Assembly: GCA_035267785.1 (NCBI GenBank)
Contig: DATFLL010000026.1
Location: 1-24,794, forward strand
Reading direction: 5' to 3'
From: DATFLL01 sp035267785
GTDB taxonomy: Bacteria; Pseudomonadota; Gammaproteobacteria; DATFLL01
Length of the DNA: 24,794 nt
The position numbers and the translations under genes were made by a program. The stretch's first letter is position 1; the number at the start of each line of letters is the position of its first letter. The notes under the pieces were generated by a model, which was not told the DNA's origin, ran no database searches, and was given only the letters and a program-made list of their open reading frames with translations. This document shows positions 1 to 10,616 of this stretch, piece after piece.

Positions 1-2001
<2,001 letters not shown>

Positions 2002-2093
2002 GGGGACTCCTTAGAAGATCAGACTGCGCCAGAAAAACGCCTATTTTCGCGGAAAGTGCCGACAGATGGTAGTGGCGCGGCCTCGCGGACCCG

Positions 2094-2741
2094 TCAATGG
2101 ATGGTGCCGGCCTCCTCGGCCAGCAGGCGCTCGGCCTCGGCCACCACCTCCCGGTGCTTGAGCAGCATGTACCAGGCCGTGCCGCCGCACTGGCGCCACA
2201 GGATGGCCGAGCGCAGCCCGGCGAGCAGCAGGGCGCGGATGGTGTTCTGATTCTCGGTCACCGACAGGAAATGCGGTTCGCCGCCGACCATGACGCGCGG
2301 GTTCAGACGGCTGACGTTGTCGGTGTACACCGAGGCGAGGTTGGCCAGCACGTTGTCGTGGGTGATGGAAAAATGCGTGCTCTGGATCCGGGCGCGCTCG
2401 ATGCCGTGGCCGATGGCCGCGAGCAGGTCGGACCGTTTGCGTAAGCGCCGGCTGAGCACGAGCAGGTTGGCGATGTAGCGTGCGATCTCCAGGTCGCGCT
2501 GGCGGGTCTTGCGCCCGAGCTGGACGATGAGCTCGTGCAGGCCGGTGCGCAGCGCCTCGACGCTGCCGTAGACCGCCAGCACCGAGGCCGGGTCGGTCTG
2601 GTACAGGCTGTACATGCAGGCTTCCAGGTCGTGGCGCTCGGCCACGCCTTTGCGCGCGAGCGATCTGACCAGGTGCGCCGCCTGGCAGATGCCCGCCATG
2701 GCCAGGGTGCGGTCGCGCAGGGAGTAACGCTGCCCGCTCAC
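2094..2741 (-). CDS. hflD: High-frequency lysogenization protein HflD homologue
   Basis: A 215-residue, mostly helical protein of the HflD (YcfC) family, close to the 213 residues of the E. coli protein. In E. coli HflD is a peripheral membrane protein that binds phage lambda CII and favours its degradation; its cellular role is not settled. Recognition rests on the overall sequence (start MSGQRYSLRDRTLAMAGICQ, and the segment around residues 130-150 with THFSITHDNVLANLASVY) and on its fixed position after mnmA. The start is GTG at 2741, and its first bases overlap the mnmA stop codon (GTGA, 2738-2741), so the two genes are translationally coupled. No membrane segment is evident, in line with a soluble or peripheral protein. 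Confidence is high for the family and lower for any function here, since no prophage is in view. Confidence 0.93.
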   Translation of the reverse strand: MSGQRYSLRDRTLAMAGICQAAHLVRSLARKGVAERHDLEACMYSLYQTDPASVLAVYGSVEALRTGLHELIVQLGRKTRQRDLEIARYIANLLVLSRRLRKRSDLLAAIGHGIERARIQSTHFSITHDNVLANLASVYTDNVSRLNPRVMVGGEPHFLSVTENQNTIRALLLAGLRSAILWRQCGGTAWYMLLKHREVVAEAERLLAEEAGTIH

Positions 2742-3904
2742 GCGACGGCCTCGCCGCCGTCGCGCTCGGTCGTCTCAATGGTGCCGCCGCCCAGGCATTC
2801 CTCGCCGGCGTAGAACACCACCGCCTGGCCGGGCGTCACCGCCCGCTGCGGTGTGTCGAACACCACGCGTATGCGGTCGCCGCCCGCGGGGTCGCCCGCC
2901 CCTTCAATGGTGCAGGGCTGGTCGGCCTGGTGGTAGCGCGTCTTGGCCGCCGCGCGCAGCGGCAGGGCCGGCGGCTCGCCGGCCACCCAGTGCAGATCGC
3001 CCGCCTCCAGCCAGCGGCTGAACAGCAGGGGATGGTCGTGGCCCTGGGCTACAACGAGCTCGTTGCGGGCGATGTCCTTGGCGACCACGTACCAGGGCTC
3101 CTCGGAGGCTCCGGGGCGACCGCCGATACCCAGTCCCTGGCGCTGGCCCAGCGTGTAGTACATCAGCCCGTCGTGGCGGCCGACGCGCTCGCCCCCCGGG
3201 GTGCGCATCTCGCCCGGACGGGCCGGCAGATAGCGGGCCAGGAAGGCCTTGAAGTCGCGCTCGCCGATGAAGCAGATGCCGGTACTGTCGCGCTTGGCGT
3301 AGGTGGACAGCCCGTGGCGCTCGGCGGCGGCGCGCACGGCCGGCTTTTCCAGCTCGCCCAGGGGGAACAGGCTGCGCGCGAGCTGGCCCTGGCCGAGCGT
3401 ATACAGGAAATAGCTCTGGTCCTTGGCGCCGTCGAGGCCCTTGAGCAGGCGGTAGCGTCCGTCGCGCTCGTCGCGCCGGGCGTAGTGGCCGGTGGCGATG
3501 AACTCGGCGCCCAGGGCGAGGGCGTGGTCGAGAAAGGAGCGGAACTTGATTTCCTTGTTGCACAGCACGTCCGGGTTGGGCGTGCGCCCGGCACCGTATT
3601 CGGACAGGAAATAGCTGAACACCCGGTCCCAGTACTCCTGGGCAAAGTTGACGCCGTAGAGGGGAATCTCCAGCTGGGTGCAGACATCCTTGGCATCGGC
3701 GTAGTCGGCCTCGGCCGCGCAGTGGTCCTCGGTGTCGTCGCCCTCCCAGTTCTTCATGAACAGGCCCTGTACGTCCCAGCCCTGCTCCTCGAGCAGCAGC
3801 GCCGCCACCGACGAGTCCACGCCGCCGGACATGCCGACGATCACGCGCCGGCCCGCGCCGGGCGAAGGACTGGCGGAGTGGGTATCGGGAGAAGGCATGG
3901 ACAT
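2738..3904 (-). CDS. mnmA: tRNA-specific 2-thiouridylase MnmA
   Basis: MnmA adds sulphur to uridine 34 of tRNAs for Lys, Glu and Gln, taking persulphide sulphur from the Tus relay. The 388-residue protein has the N-type PP-loop SGGVDSS at residues 26-32. Both catalytic cysteines are present: C115 in NPDVLCNKEIKF and C211 in DSTGICFIGERDF. The GHYAR and KDQSYFLY motifs lie between them, and a C-terminal beta-barrel domain follows. The annotated ATG at 3904 adds a variable N-terminal tail of about 19 residues before the first strand; the ATG at residue 3 is an equally possible start. The gene is followed with a 4-base overlap by hflD, as in E. coli. Upstream lies inverted-repeat element 1. A small hairpin (CCCTAA/TTAGGG, 3925-3941) sits just ahead of the start. 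Confidence 0.97.
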   Translation of the reverse strand: MSMPSPDTHSASPSPGAGRRVIVGMSGGVDSSVAALLLEEQGWDVQGLFMKNWEGDDTEDHCAAEADYADAKDVCTQLEIPLYGVNFAQEYWDRVFSYFLSEYGAGRTPNPDVLCNKEIKFRSFLDHALALGAEFIATGHYARRDERDGRYRLLKGLDGAKDQSYFLYTLGQGQLARSLFPLGELEKPAVRAAAERHGLSTYAKRDSTGICFIGERDFKAFLARYLPARPGEMRTPGGERVGRHDGLMYYTLGQRQGLGIGGRPGASEEPWYVVAKDIARNELVVAQGHDHPLLFSRWLEAGDLHWVAGEPPALPLRAAAKTRYHQADQPCTIEGAGDPAGGDRIRVVFDTPQRAVTPGQAVVFYAGEECLGGGTIETTERDGGEAVA

Positions 3905-3924
3905 GGCGTCGACGGCAGTGCGGA

Positions 3925-3941
3925 CCCTAACAATCTTAGGG
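3925..3941. other. Small hairpin ahead of mnmA
   Basis: A perfect 6-base inverted repeat, CCCTAA and TTAGGG, with a 5-base loop, ends 20 bases upstream of the mnmA start. It would fold in the mnmA leader RNA or act as a weak operator. No T-run follows on either strand, so it is not a terminator. Its function is not known. Confidence 0.35.
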
Positions 3942-3983
3942 CACCAGTTTACCAGATGTGATTGGTGATCGACGGCCAGGGGC

Positions 3984-4188
3984 TAACACGGAGGGCACAG
4001 AGGCACGGAGACAAGACACAAAGGATAATCGGACATTTGCCCGCGGCGACGATTTGGACGTTGCGGCAACTCTCCCTATGGTGGGCGTCAGTTGCAGAAT
4101 GGTCGCGGCATTGATGGATTCGGGGATTGGCGAATGGCCTGGGCCCTGAGCACTCTAAACTCTCCGTGCCTCTGTGTCCTCTGTGGTT
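3984..4188. repeat. Inverted-repeat element 1 (between mnmA and nudJ)
   Basis: This element fills most of the roughly 310-base gap between mnmA and nudJ. It is bounded by a 27-28 base inverted repeat. The left arm, 3984-4010, reads TAACACGGAGGGCACAGAGG followed by CACGGAG. The right arm, 4162-4188, is its reverse complement with one indel and two mismatches. About 150 bases of unrelated sequence lie between the arms, with no credible ORF. The arm sequence (CACAGAGG-ACACAGAGGCACGGAG type) resembles intergenic repeats I have seen in many bacterial genomes, usually as inverted pairs; that is recollection, not a search. The apparent 89-residue ORF across it (NHRGHRGTES... CLCALRVSP) is simply the arms read as protein. 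There is no transposase, so it is either a non-autonomous element or a structural repeat. Confidence 0.75.
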
Positions 4189-4214
4189 ATTTTCGGCCTG
4201 GGCTGACAGGTCAT

Positions 4215-4661
4215 TCACCCGAGGTCGAGGAGGAGGTCGAGGGGGTAGCGCCGGCCGGCGCGGTAGTCGTCGATGGCGCGGCGCACCAGCGGGCTGCGCA
4301 GCTGATCGGCGCGGGCGTCGAGCTCGTCGGGGCCGAGCCAGAGGACACGGCGGATCTCCTTGTCCAGCGGGCGCTGCGGTTCGTGGTCGGCAACCTGTCC
4401 GGCGAAGGTGAAGCGCACGAAGGTGGCGTCGTTGTCGGGGTTGACCCAGCGGTAGACGCCGACCAGTGCCGTGGGCCGGAAGTGCCAGGCCGTCTCTTCG
4501 AGGGTCTCGCGCACCACGGCGTCGACCAGGCTCTCGCCCGGATCGAGGTGGCCGGCGGGCTGATTGATCACCAGCCGGCCCTCGATCTCCTCTTCGACCA
4601 GCAGGAACCGGCCGTCGCGCTCGGCCACCGCCGCGACCGTGACATGAGGTTTCCAGATCAT
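4215..4661 (-). CDS. nudJ: Nudix hydrolase NudJ (phosphatase)
   Basis: A Nudix pyrophosphohydrolase of 148 residues from the chosen ATG. In E. coli, NudJ hydrolyses thiamine pyrophosphates such as HMP-PP and nucleoside di- and triphosphates. The Nudix box is complete and canonical (G-x5-E-x7-R-E-x2-E-E): it begins GHLDPGESLVDAVVRE, covers residues 37-59, and carries all four metal-binding glutamates. I prefer the ATG at 4661 because MIWKPHVTVA then aligns with the E. coli N terminus (MFKPHVTVA, from memory). A GTG at 4673 would add four residues. The neighbours, mnmA downstream and rluE upstream, are those of E. coli. Unusually, the gene is bracketed by two inverted-repeat elements, one on each side, which may separate its transcription from both neighbours. 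The predicted family is firm; the substrate is inferred. Confidence 0.93.
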   Translation of the reverse strand: MIWKPHVTVAAVAERDGRFLLVEEEIEGRLVINQPAGHLDPGESLVDAVVRETLEETAWHFRPTALVGVYRWVNPDNDATFVRFTFAGQVADHEPQRPLDKEIRRVLWLGPDELDARADQLRSPLVRRAIDDYRAGRRYPLDLLLDLG

Positions 4662-4702
4662 CGGTGTATCCACCCTAGGTGATTTTTCAAGCCGAGCCGT
4701 TT

Positions 4703-4925
4703 TAACACAGAGGACACGGAGGCACAGAGAAGGAATTAAAAGTTTCGTGTTTGCGCTGCATCCTTCGAAAACGCGAAGCAGATGAGTCGGCGCCGTCCGC
4801 GGTTAACGCGCCTCATCTCCGGGCCCCTGAGACTGGCAAGGCCGCTGATGGGTAGGCAATACGGCAGGCGGCAATACAATAAGCAATCTCCCTCTTGCTC
4901 TGCGCCTCCGTGTCTCTGTGGTTCA
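4703..4925. repeat. Inverted-repeat element 2 (between nudJ and rluE)
   Basis: This is a second element of the same family as 3984-4188. The left arm, 4703-4729, reads TAACACAGAGGACACGGAGG followed by CACAGAG. The right arm, 4898-4925, is its near-perfect reverse complement. The total length is 223 bases against 205 for element 1; only the arms are shared, and the interiors differ. The interior ends in a GGCAATA-type short-period repeat (about 4854-4886: GGCAATA, GGCAGGC, GGCAATA, then AGCAAT). The outer end of the right arm contains the stop codon of rluE (4923-4925), so the element abuts that gene exactly. No coding capacity is seen. Confidence 0.75.
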
Positions 4926-5498
4926 TCCTCTTCGTCGGCGTTTGGTTTTGCCCACAGGCGGTAATTCCAGTTCACGCCATTGGCCCGGCGCCAGGCCGGC
5001 GAGGGTCCATTCGCCGACGGCGTAGCGTATCAGGCGCAGGGTGGGGTGGCCGACGGCGGCGGTCATGCGCCGGACCTGGCGGTTGCGGCCCTCGCGGATG
5101 GTCAGCTCTAGCCAGCTCGTCGGGACGGTCTTGCGGTAGCGCACCGGCGGGTCGCGCGGCCAGACGTCGGGTTCGGCCATGGCCCGCACCTTGGCCGGGC
5201 GCGTCGCCCCGTCCTTGAGCTGCACGCCCTTGGCCAGGTGCTCCAGGGCGCTTGCGCCGGGTTCGCCTTCGACCTGCACCCAATAGGTCTTGGCCAGCTT
5301 GTGGCGCGGGTCGGCGATGCGGGCCTGCCAGGCGCCGTCGTCGGTGAGCAGCAGCAGGCCCTCGCTGTCGCGGTCCAGGCGTCCGGCCGGGTAGACGCCC
5401 GCGACTCTGACATAATTGGCCAGGGTGGCCCGTCCGCTGTTGTCGGTAAACTGGCTGAGCACGTCGTAGGGCTTGTTGAACAGGATGAGGCGCGGCAT
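4923..5498 (-). CDS. rluE: 23S rRNA pseudouridine synthase RluE
   Basis: A RsuA/RluB/E/F-family pseudouridine synthase of 191 residues. In E. coli, RluE modifies U2457 of 23S rRNA in the peptidyl-transferase region. The catalytic aspartate is D42 in the motif GRLDRDSEGLLLL. The family motifs FNKPYDVLSQFTD (residues 7-19), KTYWVQVEG and EGRNRQVRRMTAAVGHPTLR follow in order. No S4 domain is present, as usual for RluE. The start was placed at the ATG at 5498 (MPRLILFNKP); the frame stays open to 5591 and could add up to 31 residues, and no upstream site has a good ribosome-binding sequence. The C terminus ends in a basic GKTKRRRRG tail, with its stop codon inside repeat element 2. It is divergent from icd, as in E. 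coli. Confidence 0.94.
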   Translation of the reverse strand: MPRLILFNKPYDVLSQFTDNSGRATLANYVRVAGVYPAGRLDRDSEGLLLLTDDGAWQARIADPRHKLAKTYWVQVEGEPGASALEHLAKGVQLKDGATRPAKVRAMAEPDVWPRDPPVRYRKTVPTSWLELTIREGRNRQVRRMTAAVGHPTLRLIRYAVGEWTLAGLAPGQWRELELPPVGKTKRRRRG

Positions 5499-5649
5499 GG
5501 TTCGGTCGCTGGCCGGGGTCGGTGTTGGACGCAGGGCCATCATATCGCGTCGCGGGCCCCGGCGGGCGCCGCCGTGGACGATAGCTGGCACGGCCCGACA
5601 ATGCTAGACTAGCGCGCTTTCGTTCAACTGCGTTGACTGTGGGGTGTCC

Positions 5650-6915
<1,266 letters not shown>

Positions 6916-6978
6916 GGCGCCGGATTCTGCCGGGCCGGGCTCTGGGTCCCGGGTGTTCGAGGCGGCGCGTGAGCGCCG

Positions 6979-7215
6979 TCAGCTCGCGCCCGACCCGGCC
7001 TCCGCGGTGGCGTCCATTGGCCGGATTTCGCTGGCCTGCAGGCCCTTAGGCCCTTGATTGACCTCGAATTCGACCCGCTGTCCCCGCTTCAGCGACTTGT
7101 AGCCGTCCATGTTGATCGCCGAGAAGTGCGCGAAGACGTCTTCGCCGCCCTCGTCCGGTGAAATGAACCCATACCCCTTGGCGTTGCTGAACCATTTGAC
7201 GATTCCTATAGCCAT
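6979..7215 (-). CDS. cspD: Cold-shock domain protein, CspD type
   Basis: A 78-residue single cold-shock-domain protein that binds single-stranded nucleic acids. It has RNP1 (KGYGFI, residues 14-19) and RNP2 (DVFAHF), with the aromatic surface residues W8 and F9. The wording around YKSLKRGQRVEFEVNQGPKG matches CspD, which in E. coli is a stationary-phase DNA-replication inhibitor rather than a cold-induced chaperone. The position divergent from clpS is also that of E. coli cspD. The start is the ATG at 7215 (MAIGIVKWFSNAKG), with GAGG 7 bases upstream; the open frame runs to 7347 but the extra 44 residues are not Csp-like. A short low-complexity tail (ATAEAGSGAS) ends the protein. The leader side holds an AT-rich TATATAAATAAG stretch and a GCACTGC/GCAGTGC hairpin. 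Confidence 0.93.
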   Translation of the reverse strand: MAIGIVKWFSNAKGYGFISPDEGGEDVFAHFSAINMDGYKSLKRGQRVEFEVNQGPKGLQASEIRPMDATAEAGSGAS

Positions 7216-7277
7216 CCCTTTGCCTCGCTGTGCTGCTTTCTCGGTGGATTTTTTGACGTTCTTATTTATATAGTGGG

Positions 7278-7316
7278 CACTGCTCCGCGTTGCGCTCTGG
7301 GCAGTGCTCGGCCACG
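7278..7316. other. Hairpin upstream of cspD
   Basis: A 7-base inverted repeat (GCACTGC and GCAGTGC) with a loop of more than 20 bases lies 63-100 bases upstream of the cspD start. It is just beyond an AT-rich TATATAAATA stretch (minus strand, around 7263-7272) that could serve as a -10 box. Depending on the true start of transcription it is either an operator or part of the leader RNA. The evidence is structural only. Confidence 0.3.
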
Positions 7317-7372
7317 GCCACTTGAATTGCCGCCGCGTAGCACCCAACTAAGGGATTGCTCAAATTTCGTAC

Positions 7373-7393
7373 ACTTGACTAATATAGTCAAGT
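7373..7393. promoter_or_regulatory. Perfect palindrome between cspD and clpS
   Basis: ACTTGACTA and TAGTCAAGT form a perfect 9-base inverted repeat around a 3-base ATA centre. The site lies in the divergent cspD/clpS promoter region, about 160 bases from the cspD start and 85 from clpS. It has the size and symmetry of a dimeric repressor or activator site. TTGACT on both strands also resembles a -35 box, but no good -10 lies at the right distance. The cognate regulator is not known. Confidence 0.5.
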
Positions 7394-7460
7394 TTCCCGG
7401 GTGAACTTTACCGTCCGCTCTCCAGTCAATTTTGTGTGGAATCCCGCCCCTTGTCGTTTT

Positions 7461-7469
7461 TGCTAAAAT
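7461..7469 (+). promoter_or_regulatory. Extended -10 promoter of clpS
   Basis: TGC-TAAAAT is an extended -10 element (TG-N then 5 of 6 bases of TATAAT). Transcription would be expected to begin about 7 bases downstream, at about 7476, which is at or next to the clpS ATG (7477). No convincing -35 box lies 17 bases upstream, which is tolerated by extended -10 promoters. Confidence 0.55.
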
Positions 7470-7476
7470 CTACGCC

Positions 7477-7803
7477 ATGAGCGAGGAACGTCGTACAGGT
7501 CGTACCGGTGACGAAGGCTTGGCGCTCGACGAGGCCCGGCCGAAGGTCAAGCGCCCACCGATGTTTAAAGTTATCCTCGTGAATGACGACTACACCCCTA
7601 TGGAGTTCGTCGTTCATGTACTGGAGCTGTTCTTTGGCATGGATCGTGAAAAGGCTACACGCATCATGTGGCACGTGCATACGCGCGGCAAGGGGATCTG
7701 CGGTATCTTCACCCGTGACATCGCGGAAACGAAGGTGACGCAGGTCAATGAGTATTCTCGGCAGAACCAGCATCCGCTGTTATGCGTGATGGAGGCCGAG
7801 TAG
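7477..7803 (+). CDS. clpS: ClpS, N-degron adaptor of ClpAP
   Basis: ClpS binds proteins bearing Leu, Phe, Tyr or Trp at the N terminus and hands them to ClpA. The 108-residue protein has a flexible N-terminal tail (residues 1-25) and then the core. The N-degron pocket is visible: N36-D37-D38 in VILVNDDYTPMEF, the gatekeeper methionine M42, and H68 in WHVHTRGKG. Its length equals that of E. coli ClpS (106). The ATG at 7477 is chosen because the core tail length fits the family; the frame extends upstream to 7432 but through promoter sequence. No Shine-Dalgarno sequence precedes it, and an extended -10 box ends only 7 bases before, suggesting a leaderless message. clpA follows 101 bases downstream, and bpt and aat, which create ClpS ligands, are in the same window. 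Confidence 0.97.
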   Translation: MSEERRTGRTGDEGLALDEARPKVKRPPMFKVILVNDDYTPMEFVVHVLELFFGMDREKATRIMWHVHTRGKGICGIFTRDIAETKVTQVNEYSRQNQHPLLCVMEAE

Positions 7804-7904
7804 CTTCAAGGAACCTCGGATATTGTGATTCGGTTCGGGCCGGCCGGCTCACCGGCGGTCCATCACAAAGACGAGAGGTTCATTAGCCTGGCAGTGTGAC
7901 GAAT

Positions 7905-10178
7905 ATGCTGAACAAAGACCTCGAGACATCCCTCAATCGCGCCTTCAAGGACGCCCGCGAGAAGAACCATGAGTTCATGACCGTGGAGCACTTGTTGCTG
8001 GTGCTGCTCGACAACCCTTCGGCCACCGAGGTCCTCAAGGCCTGCGGTGCCGACATCGACAAACTGCGCGACGAACTCGTCGATTTCATCGACGAAACCA
8101 CGCCGCTGCTGCCGCCCAACGACGAACGCGACATCCAGCCCACGCTCGGATTCCAGCGCGTGCTGCAGCGCGCCGTCTTCCACGTCCAGTCCTCGGGCAA
8201 GCGCGAGGTCACGGGCGCCAACGTCCTGGTCGCGATCTTCAGCGAACAGGAATCGCAGGCCGTGTATTTTCTCAAGAAGCAGGGCATCACGCGCCTGGAC
8301 GTCGTCAATTACATTTCGCACGGCATCGCCAAGGTTAAGGACGAGGAGTCGCACGAGAGTATGTCCTCGGAGGAAGAGGAGGGCGGTGAGGCTTCGAGCC
8401 AGAGTCCGCTGGAGCTCTACGCCTCCAACCTCAACGACCTGGCCAAGCGCGGCAAGATCGATCCGCTGATCGGGCGCAAGCACGAGCTCGAGCGCACCGT
8501 GCAGGTGTTGTGCCGGCGGCGCAAGAACAATCCGCTGTTCGTCGGCGAGGCCGGTGTGGGCAAGACCGCTTTGGCCGAAGGTCTGGCCAAGAAGATCGTC
8601 GACGGCGAGGTGCCCGACGTGCTCGCCTCGAGCACCATCTACGCGCTGGACCTGGGCGCACTGCTCGCCGGCACCAAGTACCGCGGCGATTTCGAAAAGC
8701 GCCTCAAGGCCGTGCTCTCGCAGCTCAAGCGCGAGACGGGCGCCGTCCTGTTCATCGACGAGATTCACACCATCATCGGCGCCGGCGCCGCCTCGGGCGG
8801 GTCCATGGATGCGTCCAATCTGATCAAGCCGGTGCTGGCCAATGGCGATCTCAAGTGCATCGGCTCGACGACCTATCAGGAATACCGCGGCATCTTCGAG
8901 AAAGACCGCGCGCTGGCGCGGCGCTTCCAGAAGATCGACGTCTCCGAGCCGTCGGTGGACGAGACGGTGCAGATACTCGAGGGCCTGAAGACCCGCTTCG
9001 AGGAGCATCACAAGGTGCGTTACACCCACCAGGCGCTGCGCACCGCCGCGGAGCTGGCGGATCGCTACATCAACGAGCGTCATCTGCCGGACAAGGCCAT
9101 CGACGTCATCGACGAGGCCGGGGCCAACCAGCGCCTGCAGCCGCCGTCCAAGCGTAAAAAGACCATCGGCGTAAAGGACGTCGAGGCGGTCGTGGCCAAG
9201 ATCGCGCGCATTCCTCCAAAGTCGGTCTCCTCCGACGACAAGGAGACGCTGCGCAATCTGGAGCGCGACCTCAAGCTGGTCATCTACGGCCAGGACGAGG
9301 CGATCGGCGCGCTGTCCAGCGCCATCAAGCTCTCCCGCGCCGGCCTGGGTACCGAGCAAAAGCCCATCGCCTCGTTCCTGTTCGCCGGCCCGACCGGCGT
9401 GGGCAAGACGGAGGTCACGCGCCAGCTGGCACGTACGCTGGGTATCGAGCTGGTGCGCTTCGACATGTCCGAGTACATGGAGCGCCACACGGTCTCGCGC
9501 CTCATCGGCGCACCGCCGGGCTACGTGGGGTTCGATCAGGGCGGTCTGCTCACCGAGGCCATCAACAAGCATCCGCACGCGGTGCTGCTGCTCGATGAGA
9601 TCGAAAAGGCGCACCCCGACGTGTTCAATCTGCTGCTGCAGGTGATGGACCACGGCACGCTGACCGACAACAACGGGCGCAAGGCGGATTTTCGCAACGT
9701 CATTATCGTGATGACGACCAACGCGGGCGCCTCTCAGATCAGCCGCCCGTCGATCGGCTTTACCGCGCAGGATCACTCCAGCGACGGTATCGAGGCGATC
9801 AAAAAGACCTTCACGCCGGAGTTCCGCAATCGTCTGGACGGGATCATCCAGTTCAAGGGGCTGGATACCGATACCATCGGTCAGGTCGTCGACAAGTTCA
9901 TCTTCGAGCTCGAGGGACAGCTGGAGGAGAAGGGCGTCACGCTGACGGTGGACGACGAGGCACGCGTGTGGCTGGCCATGCACGGCTACGACCCGCAGAT
10001 GGGCGCGCGCCCCATGACGCGCGTCATCCATGAGCACATCAAGAAACCGCTGGCCGAGGAGCTGCTGTTCGGCAAGCTGGCCAACGGCGGTCATATCGAG
10101 ATCAGTGTGCGCGACGATCGGCTGCACTTCGAGCTGGTCGGCAGGGATGAGGTGACCGAGGCCACCGAAGGAACGTAA
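7905..10178 (+). CDS. clpA: ClpA, AAA+ unfoldase of the ClpAP protease
   Basis: ClpA is the hexameric ATPase that unfolds substrates and threads them into ClpP. The 757 residues match E. coli ClpA (758). An N domain (about 1-150), which docks ClpS, is followed by an acidic linker (SSEEEEGGE). The first AAA+ module has Walker A GEAGVGKT (214-221) and Walker B LFIDEIHT. The second has Walker A GPTGVGKT (495-502) and Walker B LLLDEIEKAH. The ClpP-docking loop is IGF at 617-619, the position of IGL in E. coli, so leucine is replaced by phenylalanine. The ATG at 7905 gives the usual MLNKDLE start; a GTG at 7896 would add three residues. The ribosome site is weak. It lies downstream of clpS, probably in one transcript. 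clpP itself is not in the window. Confidence 0.98.
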   Translation: MLNKDLETSLNRAFKDAREKNHEFMTVEHLLLVLLDNPSATEVLKACGADIDKLRDELVDFIDETTPLLPPNDERDIQPTLGFQRVLQRAVFHVQSSGKREVTGANVLVAIFSEQESQAVYFLKKQGITRLDVVNYISHGIAKVKDEESHESMSSEEEEGGEASSQSPLELYASNLNDLAKRGKIDPLIGRKHELERTVQVLCRRRKNNPLFVGEAGVGKTALAEGLAKKIVDGEVPDVLASSTIYALDLGALLAGTKYRGDFEKRLKAVLSQLKRETGAVLFIDEIHTIIGAGAASGGSMDASNLIKPVLANGDLKCIGSTTYQEYRGIFEKDRALARRFQKIDVSEPSVDETVQILEGLKTRFEEHHKVRYTHQALRTAAELADRYINERHLPDKAIDVIDEAGANQRLQPPSKRKKTIGVKDVEAVVAKIARIPPKSVSSDDKETLRNLERDLKLVIYGQDEAIGALSSAIKLSRAGLGTEQKPIASFLFAGPTGVGKTEVTRQLARTLGIELVRFDMSEYMERHTVSRLIGAPPGYVGFDQGGLLTEAINKHPHAVLLLDEIEKAHPDVFNLLLQVMDHGTLTDNNGRKADFRNVIIVMTTNAGASQISRPSIGFTAQDHSSDGIEAIKKTFTPEFRNRLDGIIQFKGLDTDTIGQVVDKFIFELEGQLEEKGVTLTVDDEARVWLAMHGYDPQMGARPMTRVIHEHIKKPLAEELLFGKLANGGHIEISVRDDRLHFELVGRDEVTEATEGT

Positions 10179-10215
10179 TCGCCCGGTTTGCGGTGATTAG
10201 CCGTGATGAGTGACT

Positions 10216-10238
10216 GCGCCCCGCCTCGTGCGGGGCGC
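10216..10238 (+). terminator. Terminator-like hairpin after clpA
   Basis: A perfect 9-base GC stem (GCGCCCCGC/GCGGGGCGC) with a 5-base loop begins 38 bases after the clpA stop codon. Only TT follows, so it is a strong hairpin with a poor U-tract. It is best read as the end of clpS-clpA transcription or a 3'-protecting stem. Confidence 0.55.
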
Positions 10239-10434
10239 TTCCGTATGGAAGGCGGTACTCGGCTTAGCGGTCTGTTGTCGAAAAACGTCGTGCACCTGAT
10301 TGGATCCGGGGCAGGTGCAAGACCCCTTCGGGATCTAGCAGGTCAGCGACCCCCTTGTTTCAACGGGGCATATCGACTAGATAGGCGACGCAGCGACAAA
10401 ACGATAGGGATAGTCGTTTTGCACGACCGAAGGG

Positions 10435-10456
10435 TGGCGCACAGGGATGTGCGCCA
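10435..10456. other. Nine-base hairpin with GGGA loop
   Basis: TGGCGCACA and TGTGCGCCA pair perfectly around a GGGA tetraloop. It is the most perfect hairpin of the clpA-infA array. A close neighbour, CAAAACGA-(9)-TCGTTTTG at 10397-10421, also presents GGGA at its centre, so the loop sequence is shared between different stems. That is what would be expected of repeated copies of one structural motif. Confidence 0.6.
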
Positions 10457-10586
10457 TGAACAGCGCACAACGCAGCAGGACGGCGTCCATGGATGGGCTA
10501 GTGTCGCGAAAGGACAGGATGGCCTGATCTATCGGAGACAGGTAGGTTACTCATGAGGAACCCGAAGGGGTTCTATGAGGCAGTTC

Positions 10587-10616
10587 CGGAGCGACGAGCG
10601 CTCCGCAATAGTTTTT
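10587..10616 (+). terminator. Hairpin with downstream T-run
   Basis: CGGAGCG and CGCTCCG form a 7-base stem with a 5-base loop, followed after CAATAG by TTTTT. The gap between stem and T-run makes it a poor intrinsic terminator. It would end plus-strand transcription before infA is read antisense, and it marks the right end of the hairpin-rich region. Confidence 0.35.

Noticed and set aside
3949..4218. 89-residue minus-strand frame between mnmA and nudJ
   Set aside because: It is the two arms of inverted-repeat element 1 read as protein (NHRGHRGTES and CLCALRVSP), a common false call over such repeats.
5586..5605. A sigma-54-like TGGCAC upstream of icd
   Set aside because: The -24 half is present, but no GC doublet lies at the required distance; the following ATGC is too far away by about four bases.
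7863..10127. 754-residue open frame on the minus strand
   Set aside because: It is the mirror of clpA in a high-GC gene. No ribosome site or recognisable domain is present, and clpA on the plus strand is certain.
10203..10556. 117-residue plus-strand frame after clpA
   Set aside because: It runs through every hairpin of the array, has a basic, low-complexity composition and lacks a ribosome site.
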